29,525 nucleotides of DNA from Oscillospiraceae bacterium. GTDB lineage: Bacteria > Bacillota_A > Clostridia > Oscillospirales > Oscillospiraceae. The notes under the pieces were generated by a model. That model was not told the DNA's origin. It saw only the letters and a list, made by a program, of their open reading frames with translations, and ran no database searches. Every line of letters starts with the position of its first letter. Positions within the stretch are counted from its first letter, which is position 1. The translations under genes and the position numbers were made by a program. Positions 8,030 to 15,187 of the stretch are shown piece after piece. Location of the stretch: the NCBI GenBank assembly GCA_017505505.1, contig JAFVPA010000046.1, forward strand, positions 1 through 29,525, given 5' to 3'.

Positions 8030-9262
8030 ATGGATCAGCAGCTGCGCTCCCGCGCCGATTGGATCATTTCCGCCGCCATCCGGGCGGTGCTTCCCGATGA
8101 AGCGGTACGCCGGGCACTGACCGGGCAGACCTTTCCCGGCCGGGTCCGATTGGTAGCCGCGGGCAAGGCCGCCTGGCAGATGGCAAAGGCTGCTTACGAC
8201 TGTATGGGAAGCACCATCGAAAGCGGTATCGTCATCACAAAATACGGCCATGTTCCCGGACCTATCCCGGGTATCCTTTGCCGGGAGGCCGGGCATCCGG
8301 TGCCGGATGATAATTCCTTCGCCGGGACCCAGGCCGCCCTGGAGCTGGTATCCGGGCTGACGGAAACCGATACGGTGCTGTTCCTTCTCTCCGGCGGCGG
8401 AAGTGCCCTGTTTGAAAAGCCCCTGGTATCGGGAGAAATTTTGCAGGATATCACCAGCCAGCTGCTCTCCTGCGGGGCGGATATCGTGGAGATCAACACC
8501 ATCCGCAAGCGGCTGTCTGCCGTAAAGGGAGGACGGTTCGCCCTGGCCTGCAGGCCGGCCCGGGTGTTCTCCATCGTTTTGTCGGACATTCTGGGGGACC
8601 CCCTGGACATGATCGCCTCCGGGCCTGCGGTGCCCGACAGCTCCACCTGCGCCCAGGCGGTCGCCATTGCGAAAAAATACGGTTTATCCCTTCCGGATTC
8701 GGCCTGGGCCCTTCTGGAAACCGAAACCCCAAAGCAGCTGGACAACGTGACCACCATGATCACCGGCTCCGTCCGGGAGCTGTGCGCCGGGGCGGCAAGG
8801 GCCTGTGCCCAATTGGGGTATGAACCCATTGTGCTCACAGACCGGCTCTGCTGCCAGGCCAGGGAAGCCGGGTCCTTCCTGGCCTCCATTGTGAAGACCC
8901 ACGCAGGAAGCGGAAGGAAGCTGGCCTTTCTCGCCGGGGGCGAAACGGTGGTCCGTTTGACCGGCACAGGCAAGGGCGGACGGAATCAGGAGCTGGCCCT
9001 GGCCGCGGCGGCGGGCATCGAGGGCATCCCCGGAGCGGCAGTGTTCAGCGTGGGCAGTGACGGCACCGACGGCCCCACCGATGCCGCAGGCGGCTATGTG
9101 GACTATGAAACCGCTTCGGCCCTTCGGACCCAGGGCATCGACAGTTTTGCCGTCCTGCAAAACAACGACGCTTATCACGCCCTGCAAAAGGTGGGCGGCC
9201 TGATCCGCACCGGGCCCACCGGCACCAATGTGAACGACGTGGCCGTGGCGCTGGTGGGATAA
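8030..9262 (+). CDS. Glycerate 2-kinase (MOFRL/GckA family)
   Basis: Phosphorylates D-glycerate to 2-phosphoglycerate with ATP, feeding lower glycolysis. 410 residues, normal for the class. N-terminal domain (about 1-230) with AAGKAAWQM at 43-51 holding the conserved lysine, the glycine-rich SGGGSAL loop at 121-127, and RKRLSAVKGG at 159-168. The C-terminal MOFRL domain has GKGGRNQEL at 314-322 and SDGTDGPTDAAGG at 343-355, the family signatures. The ATG at 8030 is chosen because AAAGGAGG lies 7 bases upstream; a GTG 27 bases earlier lacks such a site. No partner gene (tartronate semialdehyde reductase, hydroxypyruvate reductase) is adjacent, so the source of glycerate is unclear. It appears to be a single-gene unit between repeats. 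Confidence 0.92.
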   Translation: MDQQLRSRADWIISAAIRAVLPDEAVRRALTGQTFPGRVRLVAAGKAAWQMAKAAYDCMGSTIESGIVITKYGHVPGPIPGILCREAGHPVPDDNSFAGTQAALELVSGLTETDTVLFLLSGGGSALFEKPLVSGEILQDITSQLLSCGADIVEINTIRKRLSAVKGGRFALACRPARVFSIVLSDILGDPLDMIASGPAVPDSSTCAQAVAIAKKYGLSLPDSAWALLETETPKQLDNVTTMITGSVRELCAGAARACAQLGYEPIVLTDRLCCQAREAGSFLASIVKTHAGSGRKLAFLAGGETVVRLTGTGKGGRNQELALAAAAGIEGIPGAAVFSVGSDGTDGPTDAAGGYVDYETASALRTQGIDSFAVLQNNDAYHALQKVGGLIRTGPTGTNVNDVAVALVG

Positions 9263-9295
9263 ATAATCGTATCTCCATCAGATTTCATACGCCAC

Positions 9296-9427
9296 TGTAG
9301 GGGAGGATTTCCAATCCTCCCTTGATCTTTCGATGATTTCGCTGTTTCATTTGTTTGAAAGGTCAAAGTATCCTGTTGCCTGCCCAACCGTTCCGCGTTA
9401 AGGGCGGATTAAAAATCCGCCCCTACA
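9296..9427. repeat. Family A palindromic repeat, copy 4 (doublet)
   Basis: Left hairpin 9296-9321 (TGTAGGGGAGGATT with AATCCTCCC) and right hairpin 9400-9427 (AAGGGCGGATT with AATCCGCCCCTACA), inverted with about 80 bases between. It fills most of the 291-base gap between the glycerate kinase and the next promoter. Confidence 0.8.
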
Positions 9428-9476
9428 GGAAAAGATGCCTTTGTTTCGGTAAAATTCTATTTTCCACAGAAAACGA

Positions 9477-9505
9477 ATGACAACGCTGCCTTTCCATGAT
9501 ATAAT
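9477..9505 (+). promoter_or_regulatory. Promoter with extended -10 for the alpha-hydroxy-acid enzyme
   Basis: ATGACA (9477-9482), 17-bp spacer, TATAAT (9500-9505) with a TGA extended -10 (9497-9499), 48 bases upstream of the ATG. Confidence 0.8.
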
Positions 9506-9553
9506 GACAAAAACCCTTCTGCAAAATCTATACATAACCGGGAGGAATCCAAC

Positions 9554-10573
9554 ATGACCTATCAGGAAGTTCTCATCAATGCCCGCGACCCCAAGAATAA
9601 GTGCAAGGCCTGCCCTGTCTGCAACGGCAAGGCCTGCGGCAACAACATCCCCGGCCCCGGCTCCAAGGGTCTGGGCGACACCGCCATGCGTAACTACGAA
9701 AAGTGGCGGGACATCCGTGTGAACATGGACACCATCTCCGATGTGACCACCCCCGACTCCACCCTGGAGCTGTTCGGCAAGACCTTCCGGTATCCCTTCT
9801 TCGCCGGTCCCGTAGGTGCCGTGGTGGCCCACTACAGCGACAAGTACAACGACAAGAGCTATAACGACGTTCTGGTCAAGGCCTGCGCCGAGGGCGGCAT
9901 TGCAGCCTTCACCGGTGACGGTCTGGACGCTACCGTTATGGAAGTGGCCTGTGACGCCATCAAGGCCGCGGGCGGTATGGGCGTGCCCACCGTGAAGCCC
10001 TGGAATCTGGAGACCATCGAGGGCAAGATGGAGCTGGTGAAGGCCTCCGGTTCCTTCGCCGTTGCCATGGATATCGACGCCGCCGGTCTGCCCTTCCTGA
10101 AGGGTATGAATCCCCCCGCCGGTGCCAAGTCCGTGGAGCAGCTGGCCGCCATCGCCAAAATGGCAGGCAAGCCCTTCATCGTCAAGGGTGTCATGACCGT
10201 GGCCGGTGCCCTGAAGGCCAGGGAGGCCGGTGCCGCCGCTATCGTGGTCAGCAACCACGGCGGCCGTGTGCTGGACCAGTGCCCCGCCACCGCTGAGGTC
10301 CTGTGCGACATCGTGGATGCCCTGAAGGGCAGCGGTATGAAGGTCATCGTGGACGGCGGTATCCGCAGCGGTGTGGATGTGTTCAAGGCCCTGGCCATGG
10401 GCGCTGACGCCGTCATCATCTGCCGTCCCTTCGTGCCCATGGTCTACGGCGGCGCGGAGGAGGGTGTCAAGCTCTACATCGACAAGATCGGCGGCGAGCT
10501 CCAGGACACCATGGCCATGTGCGGTGCCAGGACCCTGGCAGACATCACCCGGGACATGATCTTTCTGAAGTAA
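9554..10573 (+). CDS. FMN-dependent alpha-hydroxy-acid oxidising protein
   Basis: TIM-barrel flavoprotein of the lactate/glycolate oxidase family, 339 residues. It probably oxidises a 2-hydroxy acid to the keto acid with FMN. Seen: the conserved active-site lysine in FIVKGVMT (K211), the catalytic histidine motif SNHGGRVLD at 233-241 (H235), and the FMN-phosphate motif DGGIRSG at 267-273. The N-terminus has four closely spaced cysteines (17, 20, 23, 28) in a CxxCxxCx4C pattern, which the aerobic plant and proteobacterial enzymes lack and which could bind a metal or Fe-S cluster; clostridial relatives often seem to carry it. The start follows GGGAGG. Codons are strongly biased, suggesting abundant protein. 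The substrate is not known; lactate is one candidate. It stands alone between its promoter and a terminator. Confidence 0.87.
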   Translation: MTYQEVLINARDPKNKCKACPVCNGKACGNNIPGPGSKGLGDTAMRNYEKWRDIRVNMDTISDVTTPDSTLELFGKTFRYPFFAGPVGAVVAHYSDKYNDKSYNDVLVKACAEGGIAAFTGDGLDATVMEVACDAIKAAGGMGVPTVKPWNLETIEGKMELVKASGSFAVAMDIDAAGLPFLKGMNPPAGAKSVEQLAAIAKMAGKPFIVKGVMTVAGALKAREAGAAAIVVSNHGGRVLDQCPATAEVLCDIVDALKGSGMKVIVDGGIRSGVDVFKALAMGADAVIICRPFVPMVYGGAEEGVKLYIDKIGGELQDTMAMCGARTLADITRDMIFLK

Positions 10574-10581
10574 CGGAAGCC

Positions 10582-10610
10582 ACCCCCGGAGGGACACCCC
10601 CTCCGGGGGT
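10582..10610 (+). terminator. Terminator-like hairpin after the alpha-hydroxy-acid enzyme
   Basis: Perfect 12-bp stem ACCCCCGGAGGG / CCCTCCGGGGGT with an ACACC loop, 8 bases after the stop. The T tract is poor (TTCAGA), so termination may be Rho-assisted or incomplete. Confidence 0.75.
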
Positions 10611-10648
10611 TCAGACTGTCGGTAAGCCCTCCGGCGCGGCAGCACCCA

Positions 10649-10694
10649 AGGCTCCCTCTGCTGAGGGAGCTGTCAGCGAAGCTGACTGAGGGAG
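10649..10694. repeat. Family B palindromic repeat, copy 1
   Basis: Hairpin GCTCCCTC / GAGGGAGC (10651-10670) followed by TGTCAGC gaa GCTGACT and the tail GAGGGAG. This layout matches the copy at 16552-16671. A TCTCTCCCCC word near 10748 may be the remnant of an inverted partner. Confidence 0.75.
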
Positions 10695-10767
10695 AGAAAA
10701 CGTTCCAATTACTGCCGTATATCGCAGCTATGCATAATTTTCACGGTCTCTCCCCCATCTGCGCGCG

Positions 10768-10787
10768 AAAAGCCGCCCTTCGGGCGG
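10768..10787 (-). terminator. Terminator for the minus-strand helicase gene
   Basis: On the minus strand CCGCCC gaa GGGCGG is followed by CTTTTC. It lies about 65 bases past the helicase stop codon. Confidence 0.55.
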
Positions 10788-10830
10788 TTGCGCTCCGAAA
10801 CGCGCCTGCGGGCTCAGAGTCACGGCCTTC

Positions 10831-10853
10831 CGCACGGCTGCACGGGTGCAGCG
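10831..10853. repeat. Inverted repeat, left copy, flanking the SF3 helicase gene
   Basis: CGCACGGCTGCACGGGTGC plus AGCG; the reverse complement recurs at 12329-12351 with one mismatch in 23. It ends directly at the helicase stop codon. Inside, the word GCACGGNT is repeated in tandem at 8-base spacing, then GCA, which looks iteron-like. Confidence 0.85.
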
Positions 10854-12176
10854 TTATACCCTCCCGGCCGGGCGGATGCCCAGATAGCCCCGGACATGGC
10901 GGCCGTCACCGCCGGGGATGTGGTAGGTGAAGGTCAGGCCGTATTTGCCCGCGTTCTGCTGGATCCAGCTGAAGGCGGTCTTGGCGCTTAAGGCGGTGGT
11001 CATATTGTCGTCGCACCAGTCCCGGTAGAGGGCGTAGAGCCGCCGGGAGCTGATCTTTCCCTGGGGGTCAAAGCGGAAATAGCCCTCGGACTGAAAAAAC
11101 TCCGGTAAATTATTCCCCTCCGTCATGGCCTGGCGGAGGTTTTCTCTTGCCCGGTGGCTGATGGTGAAGCGCATTTTCTGGGTCATCAGCCGCTGGATGC
11201 CCTCGATGCACCACAGCAGGATGCCCTCCAGCTCCTCCTTCAGATAGCTGGCCAGATAGGGCTCATCCACCCGGTCGGCGGGCTTTTCCCGGGTGGTGAG
11301 GATGATCTGGCGGCGGAAGAAGCCGTGGCTGCGGTCGTGGAGGGACCGCAGGTTCCCGTTGCCAAAGGCCAGCAGACGGCAATGGATCCGGGCCTGGTAG
11401 CTCTGGACCCCCTTGCGCTCCAGGTCCATGGGCTGCTCGGCGGTGATGATGGACTTGATGTAGTTGGTATTGTTCAGGGCCTCCAGCCGCAGGTCGTCAT
11501 CCACCATCACCAGCCGGTGCTGCAGGTCCGCCCGGGCGAAGGGGGAATTTTCCAGCTTTGCCAGGGAGCCGTTGGCCATGCAGCTGCCCATCAGGGCCGA
11601 CAGGACGATGCCGATGCGGCTCTTGCCCTCGCCGCCGCTGCCGATGATCAGCAGCATCTTCTGGGCGTAGGGGATGGGCAGCAGGCAGTAGCCCATATAC
11701 TCCTGGAGGGTCAGGATATCCTCCGGCTCCAGCAGGTCCTCCAGGAACCGCTTCCAGCGCACAGGCTCCGGGGCATTGGGATTGTAGTTCACCGGCAGCC
11801 GGTAGCGGTAATAGGCCTGCTGCTTTCCCAGCCAGCCGCCGCAGATGTCATAGACTCCGTTGGCGCAGACCAGCTTGTATTCCGGTGTCTCCACCTTGAC
11901 ATTCCGGCATTCCAGCTTCAGCACCTCCAGCAGGGCATCGGTCTTTTTCACCAGGCCGCTTTTGAAAAAGCCGCACAGGTAATCATAGAGCTGCTTCCGC
12001 GTCTCCTGCTCCGTCATCCGTCCCTTCTCCGTGAAGAAGCAGCCATCGCAATAGGCCATGGGATACAGGGTCAGAAATTCCCGGCAGAAGCCTATCTCAT
12101 CGATGTGCTTCCCTTCGGCCCATTTGGGCAGCTTCACCTCCACGGTCACGATTCCCTCTTGCTGTTCTGTTTTCAT
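10854..12176 (-). CDS. Phage/plasmid-type SF3 (D5/P4-like) helicase, no primase domain
   Basis: Superfamily 3 AAA+ replicative helicase of the kind found at the C-terminus of phage P4/D5-type primases, 440 residues. Order: an N-terminal region (1-130) with no recognisable primase catalytic motif, a D5_N-like helical segment (about 138-172), Walker A GSGGEGKS at 179-186, Walker B LVMVDDD at 222-228, sensor-1 FGNGN at 271-275, an arginine pair at 288-289 fitting the Arg finger, and a C-terminal winged-helix-like region. The ATG at 12174-12176 has AGGAGG 8 bases upstream; an earlier in-frame start lacks one. No other phage, integrase, relaxase or replication gene is near, so the gene is either a relic of a prophage/ICE or part of a small element, supported by inverted repeats at both ends. 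All core ATPase residues are intact. Confidence 0.82.
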   Translation of the reverse strand: MKTEQQEGIVTVEVKLPKWAEGKHIDEIGFCREFLTLYPMAYCDGCFFTEKGRMTEQETRKQLYDYLCGFFKSGLVKKTDALLEVLKLECRNVKVETPEYKLVCANGVYDICGGWLGKQQAYYRYRLPVNYNPNAPEPVRWKRFLEDLLEPEDILTLQEYMGYCLLPIPYAQKMLLIIGSGGEGKSRIGIVLSALMGSCMANGSLAKLENSPFARADLQHRLVMVDDDLRLEALNNTNYIKSIITAEQPMDLERKGVQSYQARIHCRLLAFGNGNLRSLHDRSHGFFRRQIILTTREKPADRVDEPYLASYLKEELEGILLWCIEGIQRLMTQKMRFTISHRARENLRQAMTEGNNLPEFFQSEGYFRFDPQGKISSRRLYALYRDWCDDNMTTALSAKTAFSWIQQNAGKYGLTFTYHIPGGDGRHVRGYLGIRPAGRV

Positions 12177-12328
12177 TGTGTGTTCCTCCTGTTTGGTAAT
12201 GTTCGGGATCTCTCCCTTTGCCCTTACCCGCAAACCGGGCGCAGGTTGCACACAAACGTCTCACCGCCCCAAAAGCTTACAAAAACTTCCATGAGAAGAG
12301 CCCGGAAACGGTGCCGCCGGAGGTCCTT

Positions 12329-12351
12329 CGCCGCACCCGTGCAGCCGTGCG
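12329..12351. repeat. Inverted repeat, right copy, flanking the SF3 helicase gene
   Basis: The last 19 bases, GCACCCGTGCAGCCGTGCG (12333-12351), are the exact reverse complement of 10831-10849, and the match continues to 23 bases with one mismatch. It lies about 150 bases upstream of the helicase start. No matching direct repeat was seen just outside the two copies. The remaining 12177-12527 gap holds the promoter of the next gene and no other convincing feature. Confidence 0.85.
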
Positions 12352-12444
12352 TAATCGTTTTCGCAACTTGACCAAATTCCCCCGGCTTCCCTCCGCTTCC
12401 TTTGCGCAGAATTCACGAATCGTTCATAAAATGGACATTTGTAC

Positions 12445-12473
12445 TTCACAAGTGGACAACTCGGGTGTATAAT
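12445..12473 (+). promoter_or_regulatory. Promoter of the unknown gene and cstA
   Basis: TTCACA (12445-12450), 17-bp spacer, perfect TATAAT (12468-12473), 55 bases upstream of the ATG at 12528. Confidence 0.75.
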
Positions 12474-12527
12474 CACTATCGATATTTCAGCCACAAATCA
12501 GGGGCCGGAACAAGGAAAGGAACGCTT

Positions 12528-13055
12528 ATGGAACTCTCGCTGCTGGAGCGGCTGGACAAGCTGCTGAACGCCTATTCTCACCAGTATGATATCGCCCGGG
12601 ATGTGACGGAAGAGGGCACTGCCTGGCCCGCCACGGCTACCTACTATCTGCGGGATGAGAATTACCTGATTTCCAAAAAGCACGTTCTGTCGGCAGTGGA
12701 GCAGCACGAATACCTCTATTTCCACCTCACCGACCATCTGACCGCCGCGGACCTGGAATCCCGGATCGCTCTGTCCAAACGGGCGGGGTTGGGTAAGGTC
12801 CGTCCCCACAAGGACCATATGTTCTCCAACGTGGGCCTGGTTGTGCTGGCAAATACCATCGAACCGGAAGCGCAGAAGCTCATCAAAAAGACCCGCTTCC
12901 GGAAAAATTACAGGCTGAGCTTCTGGGGCTGGACAGAATATCAGCTTGCCGCTATGGAAGTATCCACCAATCGCTTCTATTCCAATCCGGCCGGAATGGG
13001 AGCCCGGAAAATCCTGGAGCAGAATTTCGCTCCAAAAACCGGCAGGAAAAAATGA
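12528..13055 (+). CDS. Protein of unknown function, 175 aa
   Basis: I do not recognise this protein. It is 175 residues, with no signal peptide and no membrane segment, so probably cytoplasmic. It is mixed alpha/beta in look, with several aromatic clusters (TATYYL about 37-42, EYLYFHL about 60-66, SFWGWTEYQL about 130-139) and a basic C-terminus ending TGRKK. The ATG at 12528 is set by AAGGAAAGG 7 bases upstream and by a good promoter; in-frame extension upstream would run through that promoter. Codon use is ordinary for the window. cstA begins 31 bases downstream without an intervening terminator, so the two are likely cotranscribed, but the sequence gives no functional link. Confidence 0.8.
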   Translation: MELSLLERLDKLLNAYSHQYDIARDVTEEGTAWPATATYYLRDENYLISKKHVLSAVEQHEYLYFHLTDHLTAADLESRIALSKRAGLGKVRPHKDHMFSNVGLVVLANTIEPEAQKLIKKTRFRKNYRLSFWGWTEYQLAAMEVSTNRFYSNPAGMGARKILEQNFAPKTGRKK

Positions 13056-13086
13056 TCCTGCCAGAGAGTAAGAAAGGAGTAACTTT

Positions 13087-14799
13087 ATGAACGGTATTAC
13101 CCTCCTCCTGGTCAGCGTTGCCCTCCTGGTCATCGGCTACATCTTCTACGGCCGCTACCTGTGCAAGAAGTGGGGCGTCGGCGAGCTGGATATCGAGACT
13201 CCCGCACACACCATGGAAGACGGCATTGACTACGTCCCCGCAAAGGCCCCCGTGCTGATGGGCCACCATTTCTCCTCCATCGCAGGTGCCGGCCCCATCA
13301 CCGGCCCCATCAACGCAGCTGCTGCCGGCTTCGGCTGGGGTGCCTGCGCCCTGTGGATCATCATCGGCGGTATCTTCTTCGGTGGTGTCCATGACTTCGG
13401 CGCTCTGTTTGCCTCCGTCCGTCACGGCGGCAAGTCCATCGGCGAGATCATCTCCGCCAACATGAGCAAGCGCGCAAAGCGTCTGTTCATCATCTTCGCT
13501 TACCTGACCCTGATCCTGGTGGTCGCTGCCTTCGCTTCCATCGTGGCCGGCACCTTCGCCGCTACCTTCGTGGACGGCGCTGTTGACTACGCAGCCTCCG
13601 AGGCCAACGCCCGCGTGGCCATGGTCTCCATTTTGTTCATCGTCATCGCCATCATCTTCGGCTTCGCCGTCTACCGCCGCAACGTGGGTATGGGCAAGGC
13701 TTCCGTTGTGGGTGTTCTGGCCATTGTCGCCATCATCGCCATCGGCCTGAACTTCCATCCCATCTACCTGTCCAACAGCGCATGGATGTGGATCGTGGGC
13801 GTTTACATCTGCGTGGCCTCCATCGCTCCCGTGTGGATCCTGCTGCAGCCCCGTGACTACCTGTCCTCCTTCCTGCTGTACGCCATGCTGGCTCTGGCCG
13901 CTCTGGCCGTCTTCATGGGCAACCCCTCCATGTCCAGCATGCCCCTGATCGACACTCCCAACAACGCTACCCCCGTCTTCCCCGTTCTGTTCACCACCAT
14001 CGCCTGCGGCGCTATCTCCGGCTTCCACTCCCTGGTCTCCTCCGGCACCACCTCCAAGCAGCTGGATAAGGAAACCGATGCCAAGCCCATCGCTTACGGC
14101 GGCATGCTGCTGGAATGCGTCCTGGCCATCATGACCCTGATCGCCACCGCTTACGCTTACAGCCTGAAGGGCACCGAGTTCCAGCTGAACGGCGCAACCG
14201 CTATCTTCGGCGGCGGTATTGCCGGCATGATCGATCCCTCCCGCGGCAGCGTGTACACCACCCTGTACACCCTGCTGGTTCTGACCTACTCTGCCTTCTG
14301 CCTGACCTCTCTGGATACCGCCACCCGTCTGGCCCGTTTCATGTTCCAGGAGTTCTGGCTGGACGGCACCAAGGGTGAGACTCCCGAGAACGTCACCGGC
14401 TACAAGAAGATCCTGTCCAACCCCTATGTCGCTACCCTGATCACCGTCTTCCTGGGCATCATGCTGGGTCTGAACGGCTACAGCAAGATCTGGGCACTGT
14501 TCGGCTCCGCCAACCAGCTGCTGGCCGCTCTGGGCCTGCTGGCTGTCGCCACCTGGCTGGGCAACATCGGCAAGGACAACAAGATGTTCCTGATCCCCAT
14601 GGCCTTCATGCTGGTGGTCACCATCGCTTCCCTGTGGATCAACACCACACAGCAGATGGCTCTGATCTCCGCCGGCGGCGCCGACTGGGGTCCCTACGTG
14701 CAGGCCATCCTGGGCGTCGTCATGATCGTCCTGGCTGTGGTCCTGGCTGTCGAGGGTGTCATCACCATCTCCAAGCAGAAGAAGGCCGCCAAGGCTTGA
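13087..14799 (+). CDS. cstA: CstA-family carbon starvation / pyruvate-type transporter
   Basis: Polytopic membrane transporter, 570 residues, about 14-16 hydrophobic segments over the whole length. The CstA signature is clear: YVPAKAPVLMGHHFSSIAGA starting at residue 49 and GPITGPINAAA just after, then FGGVHDFGALFASVRHGGKS. The C-terminal part matches the CstA 5-TM region (for example the SLDTATRLARF stretch). Enterobacterial CstA and BtsT are about 700 residues; shorter forms near 480-600 are common in Firmicutes. Characterised members take up pyruvate and have been linked to peptide use under carbon starvation; the substrate here is unknown. ATG at 13087 follows AGAAAGGAGT. Strong codon bias suggests high expression. 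A terminator follows the stop by 18 bases. Confidence 0.9.
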   Translation: MNGITLLLVSVALLVIGYIFYGRYLCKKWGVGELDIETPAHTMEDGIDYVPAKAPVLMGHHFSSIAGAGPITGPINAAAAGFGWGACALWIIIGGIFFGGVHDFGALFASVRHGGKSIGEIISANMSKRAKRLFIIFAYLTLILVVAAFASIVAGTFAATFVDGAVDYAASEANARVAMVSILFIVIAIIFGFAVYRRNVGMGKASVVGVLAIVAIIAIGLNFHPIYLSNSAWMWIVGVYICVASIAPVWILLQPRDYLSSFLLYAMLALAALAVFMGNPSMSSMPLIDTPNNATPVFPVLFTTIACGAISGFHSLVSSGTTSKQLDKETDAKPIAYGGMLLECVLAIMTLIATAYAYSLKGTEFQLNGATAIFGGGIAGMIDPSRGSVYTTLYTLLVLTYSAFCLTSLDTATRLARFMFQEFWLDGTKGETPENVTGYKKILSNPYVATLITVFLGIMLGLNGYSKIWALFGSANQLLAALGLLAVATWLGNIGKDNKMFLIPMAFMLVVTIASLWINTTQQMALISAGGADWGPYVQAILGVVMIVLAVVLAVEGVITISKQKKAAKA

Positions 14800-14817
14800 T
14801 TCTCCATAACAAAAAGC

Positions 14818-14850
14818 ATCCCGGATACCATCTCGGTATCCGGGATTTTT
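14818..14850 (+). terminator. Intrinsic terminator of cstA
   Basis: Perfect 12-bp stem ATCCCGGATACC / GGTATCCGGGAT, five-base loop, then TTTT. Confidence 0.92.
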
Positions 14851-14947
14851 GCGGCGGGAGCGTTACCTGGTCTGTCATCCAACACCATTGGGTGGTCAGC
14901 CCGGTTCCATGGGCTGCTGTAAATTGAGTAAATGAAATAGTAACTCC

Positions 14948-15086
14948 GTAGGGGAGGGGCACTGCCCCTCCCGTGCAGTATCGGGTTTTGAGCATTTGGA
15001 CAATATGGTAATTGTAACAAATCTGTTGTTATTTTACTACCTTGCATATCGTTACCTTGCGGGAGGGGCACTGCCCCTCCCCTACA
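14948..15086. repeat. Family A palindromic repeat, copy 5 (doublet)
   Basis: Left hairpin GTAGGGGAGGGGCACTGCCC (14948 onward, closing with CTCCC at 14972) and right hairpin 15061-15086 (GGGAGGGGCACTGCCCC closing with CCCTACA) are inverted copies about 90 AT-rich bases apart. It fills most of the 388-base gap between cstA and the MATE gene. Confidence 0.85.
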
Positions 15087-15125
15087 GCAGCGATCCCATA
15101 GGCTATAATTTATCATGCGACCCTC

Positions 15126-15153
15126 TTGCACTTTCCGTGGAAAGGTCTATAAT
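15126..15153 (+). promoter_or_regulatory. Promoter of the MATE gene, with a palindrome in the spacer
   Basis: TTGCAC (15126-15131) and TATAAT (15148-15153), 16-bp spacer, 35 bases upstream of the start. The spacer holds TTTCCGTGGAAA (15132-15143), a palindrome with TTTCC/GGAAA arms that could be a repressor site. Confidence 0.7.
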
Positions 15154-15187
15154 GAGACGTACAAAACACAACAAGGAAGGTGTCCTC

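Noticed and set aside
11154..12371. 405-codon plus-strand open frame opposite the helicase gene
   Set aside because: The minus strand has intact helicase motifs and a good ribosome site; this frame has none.
12261..12494. 77-codon minus-strand open frame upstream of the helicase
   Set aside because: No ribosome site, it crosses the opposite promoter and the inverted repeat, and its composition is not protein-like.
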